Below are positions 52,101-61,100 of a DNA stretch of 64,000 nucleotides, in pieces. The translations under genes were made by a program, and so were the position numbers. Position 1 is the first letter of the stretch. Every line of letters starts with the position of its first letter. The stretch is taken from NCBI RefSeq assembly GCF_000003815.2, contig NC_049994.1, positions 14,584,319 through 14,648,318 on the forward strand. Direction: 5' to 3'. The notes beneath the pieces are model-generated. The model ran no database searches. It was given only the letters and a program-made list of their open reading frames with translations, and was not told the DNA's origin. This DNA is from Branchiostoma floridae. Lineage: Eukaryota; Chordata; Leptocardii; Amphioxiformes; Branchiostomatidae.

Positions 52101-55100
52101 GGAGATGGTCTCACACCAGCGTACCATCACGCGGGCAGAGAACAGCACCGTGCTGGGCCTGGACGGGGGCAAGACGATGCAGGATGTGAACGTGCCTCCG
52201 TCACTCCCCACCCCTCCCCCCAGCAACCTGGCTCCGGGAGAGGCTCCAAGGTGAGATAGAGCAGTGGTAGAGAAAGATTTGTGTAAGGGATTATAAGTTA
52301 AAGCAACCTGGCTCTGGGAGAGGGTCCAAGGTGAAATAAAGCAAAAGTTGATGGTGCCACCCACCCGTCTTGAGATGAACTAGATAGATGAATAGATGGA
52401 GCAGTACTGTGGTAGAGAAAGATTTATGTAAAGCGTTATGTGTGATCAGACTGTGCAGGATGTGAACGTGCCTCCGTCCCAATCCCCACCCCTCCCCCCA
52501 GCAACCTGGCTCCGGGAGAAGCTCCGAGGTGAGATAGAGCAGTGGTAGAGAAAGATTTATGTTGAGTGTTATGTATGATCCAACAATGCAGCTTCTCCCG
52601 GCTCCGGCAAAGCATGCCAAAAAGCAGTTACTCAAGCAACTGGATATGACTTTGGAAACAGATGTTTCAAGTAGCATCCACTACTTTTTGTCAGTGACAC
52701 TGAGCAGATCTGTTGAAGAGCAGGTTTTATACCCTTCCTAAAGTAAAGCAGTTATTCAGAGAGATTTATGTTATTCACATACTTCAACTTGTCTTGAGTG
52801 TAGGGAGGATTGTCAGGCTTCTCTATGTCATACATCATAATAAAAGCATATCACATAATGCTTCAGTTGTTTATACAGTGATTCTGACCTGTATCTCTTT
52901 TACCCATCCCAGATTTAGCCGAGATGCCAAGAAAGCATGATCGAAGAGTACAGGAGCATCAAAAACTAAGATCATAGAGATCTCTGTTCAGTTTCTGATC
53001 AGTAATTCTAACCAGAATGTTATTCCCTCCCCAGATTTAGCCGAGATGCGACCACACCAGACAGCATCGTGCCGTCCTCCTCCCCCGAGAGTGTGATCGA
53101 CGATGAACCTCCCCCTCAGCCCCCCAAACTGATCAGCCTCAACAGGGGACCCAACCGGGGACCTTCCCCCACGATTCCACTCATCGCTCCCACGCCTAGA
53201 AGAGGTCAGGAATAGACATTCAGCTTTCTTTTCTTAGATCTTTGATATGTTTCCGTATTTACATGTATTTAGCCAACACTCGGGGTGTTCCATTTTCAAA
53301 CACAGATGTTTTACGTTGTTCAAACTTTGTTCCATTATTTAGATAAAAAGAAAAAGCATCATCTTCATAATAACCATGACCACTAATCGCTCCCACACCT
53401 AGAAGAGGTTAGAAATAGAAAATTTAGCTTTCTTTTCTTAGTGCATGGTCTTTGATATGTCTCAGTTTTTATATAGCCATCACCCACAGGGTGTTCCATT
53501 TTGAAATACAGATGTTTGTTCAAAATTTTGTTCCCTTATATGGGCTTAAATACCCAAAATATAAAGCATCATCTTCATGTGAAACGTTTACCTCATGTTA
53601 GATTTGTAGGTGTTGAGTTATTGTGATAAAATGTTTTTTTTATGCTAGTTTAATGATATTAAGGTTTTTCTTGTAACAAAATAAGTTTCTGTTGCAGCCC
53701 CATTGTTTTTCACAATACATGTGTCTCACTAATATTTCATAAAATGTACAGTTCCCCTTTTCTGTTAGCTTTTCGATGCTCTTCCTTCTGTTCTCCTTTC
53801 AAACTAAACTACTTGCCACAGCAACTAAATAATGGAGTGGTCCAAGAAGTTTGCTTTTTTTAAACGTTTGCTATATCCTATGTTCAATGTTGATAGTTGG
53901 GGTAAAACTTGTGGTAAATGTTTCCCATCGACGTTAAACCGGAGATCATCATCATCATCATCATGTTCAAGTGTTATGATGTCCATGGCTGGCCTGGAGT
54001 CCAGCCTTGTTTGCTTTAGTCATCTCCCCAAAAGTTGCTACCCGCCAGCAACCTTTGGGAGTGGACTAAAGCAAAGAAGCTTTGACTCCAGGCTAGTCCA
54101 TGGCTTTGATTTGGAGTTGTCAGGATCACATTTTGTCTAAAACTTTTTGGACCGCTCCATGTGTTTGACACCTGTTCTCTCTTAACCTGTCCTTGCAGAC
54201 TATTCTGACGACATCTCAAAAAAACCCGGACTTCCTTCTTCCTGTCAACTCACTTTTCCTAAGACACTCTCAAAGCCCAAACTTCTCAGCACGCACCCCC
54301 CCTCCGGAAGTCTTCCGCCTGGACCCACTAACCCCACACTGGTCATCCAAAGTCTGCACCACCACCGAGCACCCAAACTAACCTCCCAAACCACCCAAGC
54401 AACTGCTTTACCTCAGTGTGGCATGCCCAGGCACAAAACTGCTGACTCAGCAGAACCCCAGAGGTCTAAGGTTCAAGGGATTCACCCACCTTCGGCTATA
54501 CAAACAGCTCAGCTAGCTTTCCAGCTATCCGAGCCTGGAAAGGAAGCAGCTTCAGCATCTACTTCTTCAACTTCCTTCACTGTTGTGGTAGTGAATAAGA
54601 CATTCCTTTTACAGCCGAACAACGCCAAACTCAGAGGCCTCCCCTTAGTAGATTCTCTACCTTTACCTTTTGCAGCCAAACCGCCCACAGAGTTTGGGCC
54701 GCCGAGGGACCACCCCATTCCGCCAACTTCCGGGCAGTCCAGTTTCCCTTCCAGCCAAGCTGGCGTCTTTGTAAGACCGTCGTTCTCCGTGCCGCAGTCG
54801 ATTGTGCCGCCCAACACGAGTACCGTGGACATTAGGACTAGCGTGTCTATGCCGCGGGCCACGGACGCGGTCCAGGTAACACGGACTTCGGAGAGCGCGT
54901 TCAGCGTGAGCAATCTGGAGCGCATGAGGACTCTAGTCGGGCAGGCGGGCGGTGCCCTCCCACCCCAAAGGCCGGACGGCAACATGTCCGTTTCCTTAAC
55001 GTTGTCGGCCACGGCTGCGGAGGATATCAACGGGATCGTCGCGGCGGTGGCGGACTTGGTTCGCGTGCCGGTTCCGACGAGTTACGAGATCAGCGAAGGG

Positions 55101-58100
55101 GTGGACTATCCCAGCTCCATGGCAGAACACTTCAGAATGCAGCAGCAGCAAAGAAAGGGGGACGGCGGAGTCCTCCCCCCGCAAGGCGTCAGTCTTGAGA
55201 CCTTACTGCAACAGGGGAAGCCCAAGTTCTGTCGACACTGTGACGTAGTGGTACAAGGGGACGGCATTAGGAAAGCAAGTTCCGATTTCCCCTTCCTGAG
55301 AGACCAGGAGGGCAGAAGTGATCAGGTCAGGACTAGATTTGTTGCTCAGGTAACTAGGATTACAGTTCGGAGATTTTACCTATCTCTGTTGTTGTTTTGT
55401 TTCCGTCTGTGGAGGCTAAGGTGGAGTTTTCCCTCTTCAGCTACTGGTGTTAAATAAACCCCTTTCCACTAGACACTGCAACCGTGCTGCAAGATTCAAC
55501 AAATTTTGCAACAAATTTCATAGTTAAAGAGTAATTTATCTTGCATTTTGTTTGTTTTGTTTCATTTTTAATTGTTCTTTTGCATCTGATTCCAATTATA
55601 AAAGTAAGGGTCACAGAAAACCAATGTTTGGCACAGTACAGTCAATCAGTGATCGTTCTCTAGTGGAAAGGGGGCCTAAATCAATATCTCTATGAAGTGC
55701 ACCCAAATTACTCTTTGTCTCAGCTCTGGCTATTTCCTTGTTGTGTTGCACTGCTCTTGTGGGTTCTAAGGTGAGCTCATACTCTTGAAACAAATCACAG
55801 TTTCTCTTAAAAAAAACAAAGAAAATTGTAACTTTTCTTTCAGTTTCCTGCATGTGTTTATCCCAAAACTTCTTTTCAAATGTTTCCAATCTAAAGACTC
55901 TTTTTTGTTTGTGTTGTGTTGCATTTGATTTGCTTAAGATGTTGATAAATCATTGTGTGTACAGTAATTCTTGTGTCTGATTTTGCGATTGCTTGATTGC
56001 TGTCCGCAGGATTCCTCTGACTCCGACTCAGAGCTCACCTTCTGTAGCTCCACCTGTCTTATGCAGTTTGCCATCTCACTGCAGAGTAGGGGCAGGAGAG
56101 AGACCAAGGTAGGAGGGGTTCTCAACAGTAGTTTTTTGAAAGTTAGATAGAAAAAGAATTTGTAAACAGTTAAGAAAAGTGTGCCAATGACATGGTCACA
56201 GTAGGGTGTCTGACGTCTTCTCCTGAAAAAAATGAAAATTTATATCCCAGATGACAAATCTCCCGAAAAAAGTTAGAAATTTATATCCCAGATGCCAAAT
56301 GTAATTTTTAAAGAATTATAAAGGGTGTTACCCTGGATGAAATACATGTAGTGATGTACCTCTAAACTTTTGTGGTTTGCCATCTCACCGTAGAATAGGG
56401 GAAGGGGAGAGACTAATGTAGGAGGGGTTCTCAAACAGAATGTTTTAAACAGTTTGGTAAAGAAAAGTGTGCCAGTGACATGGCCACAGTAAAGACATGT
56501 ACCCCTAAACCTAATGCAGTTTGCACTCTCACTGCAGAGTAGGGGCAGAAGAGAGACCAAGGTAGGAGGGGTTCTCAACAGAAGTTTTTTGAAAGTTAGA
56601 TAGAAAAAGAATTTTTTAAACAGTTAGGTTAAGAAAAGTGTGCCAATGACATGGTCACAGTAGGGCGCCAGATGTCCTCTCCCGAAAAAAAAGTTGAAAA
56701 TATATATCCCAGATGATAAATCTCCCGAAAAAAATTAAGAATTTATATCCCAGATGCCAAATGTAATTTTTAAAGATTTGTAATGGGTGTTCCCCTGAAA
56801 GAAATACATACCCCTAGACTTTTGCGGTTTGCCATCTCACTGCAGAGTAGGGGTAGGAGAGAAACCAAGGTAGCCATAGGATGGGTTCTCAAGAGAATGT
56901 TTTAAACAGTTTGGCAAAGAAAAGTGTGCCAGTGACATGGCCACAGTAAAGACATGTACCCCTAAAGTAAACCTAATGCAGTTTGCCATCTCAGTGCAGA
57001 GTAGGGGCAGAAGAGAGACCAAGGTAGGCAGATTATTATAGCATAACGGTGAGATGAATAGTGGTGTGGCATACCACAATTGGTAGGGTATTTGAATCAA
57101 AGACCAGTGGTCCCCTGATATGCCCGTGACATGCCCTTGGCACTTAACGCAACTTTCCTCACTTCACTCATTTCCCACAGATACACAAAGCATGAGTATT
57201 TTGATAAAGTTGTTAACATGCTGTAGAAAGGGCAGCAGCAAATCAAGAGAAAGAATTTATTTGCACCACTGATACAAAGAATAAGATGTATTCTGGACTG
57301 TGTTGCTCTTTGCTGATCATCTCTATACATATATTTTTCTATCCAGGAGAAAGCAGGGTCCATCGTTGACCATAGAAGCAGGGACATCGTCAGGCCACAG
57401 CACTCTGAGATCCCCATCCATCTCAGTCCCACCTATGTCAACAACACCTCCAAACCCTTCTCAGAAGGTCAGGGGTCAGAGGGCAAGAGTGAACGACCCC
57501 GCCTGAAGAGGAGGTCAGATTCAAACACATCCCAGACCTCCCAGGACCTGCCTCCAGAACCCCCCAAGGTCAGTGGAAGGGTCCATTTATAAGAGGCATC
57601 AGATGATTAATGGAAGAGAGTTAAGCCTGTCACCCCAAGAAAATTATGTAGTACAAGTACTGTAGCAGAACAATAAAAACATATTCGTGGTATTGTGATT
57701 TGATTTCTTTATGTCTAACTAATGGCAAGACTTAACTCCCTTTGAAGGTTGCAATGTGATTATAAATCAAGCATCAGTATGAATGCAAGATAGATGTTTC
57801 AGATAGCAAGCAACTATCATTCACAAGTAACTCAGATTCTTAGTCACTTAGATAGAACTGAATTAGAAGAGTGGAATGATAGACGGACAGATAGCAATTT
57901 TGTGGCCTTATCACAAGCCTAAACATTCCTTTGCAGGTGCTAATAAAGAAATGGAAGGGTGTTCGGTGGAGGCGGTGGGAGGTGTCCATCCTGGTGCCCA
58001 AGTCCACGTACAGACCACCCAGCGAGAAGGAGATCGACGAGCTCATGTCCAAGCTGGGCACGTGCCTGAAGCCCGACGACCTTCCGGTGGATTCCCGCTG

Positions 58101-61100
58101 CTGCGTGCTATGTGGGAGAGCTGGGGACGGCGACACTGAGGCAGCGGCAAGGTACGCTTGTTTGTTTGTTTGTTTGTTTGCTTGAAACCCTAAGGCAAAC
58201 CTAAAAGGTGGTTTTGTCTTTTGTAAGCTTTCGCATGTTTAAGTCTACACATGTTATATGAGAACTTAGGCCCCGGTCACAAGAATCGTACGATTGACTG
58301 CGATGGAGGTTTTATGCTTGGTATAAGCGCAGTACGTCGTAAGTCGGGGAAGAATCGGAAGCAATGGTTTAGATATATGAAGCCGTGGTCACAAGGATCG
58401 TAGCGCATCGTACGATGAGGTCATAAGAGTGTATCTGTGTCAATCGCAGGTAAATCATAGTAAATCGGGGAGCCTCCTATGGCGAAAATAGAACTGAAAT
58501 AGATTTTGAACATGTTCAAAGTTTCTCCAACGTCGTACGATTTTTATTGCCCCCATATCAGACTTCATTACGGTCATTTTTTCTTCTGATGTTTTTAAAG
58601 ATTCATACATTTTAGCACGTGGTCATGGTTTCAGTTTCCCCTGATATTGTCGATATTGACGAAAAAGGAAACTATATCAGCCGCAACTGTTCACGATAGC
58701 AACTAGAGAACATCGCGCCCGTAGAAGAGTCTGCATTCAAGGCAATGTTTTCCACGTGGCGGATAAGTATCACACACAGGTGATGCATGTATTTGCTTGA
58801 TGGCTACATACACGTGCCCGGTTCATAATTAGATGAAATCTCATCTCTCGCCGGTCTCTGGTCAGTTTAGCATAATTGTAACCATGGGGACAACTTTAAC
58901 AGAAAGGCAGGCTTATGATATGATGCTTATGATATGATTTTTGTCTGATGACATTTTTCCCTATTAGCATATCATCACAAGAAAAGTAAAATATGATTAT
59001 CGAAAAGGCCTGACTCGTAGAGCCGGCAAGCAGGCCGAGATAATCATACCAGTACTTGTGCTTGAACCTTTGTTTGTAAGACTCATGTTGTTATGGTTAA
59101 CGTTTCTTTTGATTTGTTTTCAAAAGTGAAAGACATTATATGAAGGTATTTAACAGCTAGGTCCACATTTGGTTGGTTAAAAAATCACAAAAGCGGTCAT
59201 TCGGCTATTAAGAAGAGACACAAGTGAAAAATCGTACGACGCTTGAAAAATTTTGAACATCATCCGATGCTCTGCGATGGCTGATTTTGCTTACGATTTA
59301 GCTGCGATTCACTGCGATCATCGTGCGATATGCGGAATATGCCATCGCAAGGACGTCGTACGATTCTTGTGACCGGGGCTTTAACTACAGTCAAACCGTG
59401 TGTCACTGTAGAATGTGTTATTCTCTAAGATACGGCATTTACCAGGTTACAGTTTCACTCTATGGCATGGGTGTAAATAACTGTGTTGCATAGAGGTCTG
59501 TGGTTCGACTGATTGAAGTATTGACACTGTGACAATAAAATTATAGGGACTTTCATAAGGTTTTCAACAGCAATAACCTAATATGTTTCTTACCAAATGA
59601 AATAGTCCAAACCCTTACCTGTAATTTCTGACTCTAAAGTGCCAACATTTCCAAAGAAAAAGGCTTCTTACACTGTAAGTTACAGGCATTCTAATAAGCC
59701 ATATTGAATGACATGAAAATCCACCCAATGCGCATCCCTCTAATTGTGACCTTTCACCTTTGACCATTGTCCTCCAACCCCTGACAGATTGCTCAACATG
59801 GACCTGGACATGTGGGTGCATCTGAACTGTGCGTTGTGGTCCACCGAGGTGTACGAGACCCTGAACGGCGCGCTCATTAACGTGGAGATGGCGTACAAGC
59901 GCGGCCAGACGCTGGCCTGCACGGCCTGTAACAAGTTCGGCGCCACCATCACGTGCCATCGCTACAACTGCAAGAGGATCTACCACCTCATCTGTGCCAT
60001 CAAGGAGAACTGTATGTTCTTCAAGGACAAGGTAAGACCACTCCAATTCGATTTCTTGGTTCTTGTATTTTAAAAGATGATGCTCGATTGGAAATGAACT
60101 CTGAGTGAAGGGTCTGTACCTTTGTACAAGTACACACAGTTTCATGGCTTGAACAAAGTCAGATGCCAGTTTTCCTCTCAGCCCTCTGTTGTCATGGTGT
60201 TCTCTTGCTAAGATTTTACATGGAAATGTCTGTGAACCAAGGAATTGCAATAGCAAACTGTAATTTTGTTGGCAGTTACACAAAGTACATGTGCATGTGT
60301 GAATATTGCAGAAAGTAGAAAATAGTTATGGTGGTCACCAAGTTTGGTCTGTTCTTCATTTCTTGCAATACAGATGATGCACTAAATGTTCTGTACAGAA
60401 GTGTTATTTGTGACTATTTGCAAGATGTGCCATGACAATAATTTGCTATTTTACGTCTGTTAACACCAGACGGTGATGTGCCTATAGGCATGTATATTTG
60501 ACATACTCCGTTTTCACCCCTGCAGACGGTGATGTGCCCCGTCCATGCGCCAAACAAACACGAGAACGAGCTGGTCAGCCTGTCAGTCTTCCGCAGGGTG
60601 TACATCAATCGGGACGACAGCAAGCAGATCGCCAAGTCAGTGTCTCTCTCTGTGATGCTAAAACTATCTATTTACAGTGCTTTAAATACCCACTCCCTCT
60701 GTGCCACTACAACTGTTTAGAGATTCAGATTTGGCTTTGTCCCTTTGGATATATATATGACAGTTTTTTTTAATACCACATGAAATGCACCAGCAGATAA
60801 CAGTACATAAAATCCATGATTGATAAAAATTGATTACAGTTCACAGAAATACATGGTCCCCCTGTGCTACAACTACAACTTTCTATCTAATACTGTAAAC
60901 CAGTTAGATATTGTAGCTAGTAATTTTATAGTGTTTGGGGGCAGGGAGTTGTTCCCGACATTTAATTTTAGAGTTAAGAACATTTTTTTTCCTACTGATG
61001 GAAAGCTGAATAATTAAACAATGGCCTCAGACTTCAACACATCAAATTTGCACATGCTGACTTAAAACTGTCAGATGACGTATTGTAAGAAATTGTGTTC

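Noticed and set aside
54423-54425. ATG at 54423 as start of a separate gene
   Set aside because: The frame is open upstream to a good acceptor at 54199 and joins exon 51 in phase. It is an internal Met.
59615-60283. A 222-codon minus-strand frame
   Set aside because: Antisense shadow of exon 56, whose + strand frame encodes an unmistakable extended PHD.
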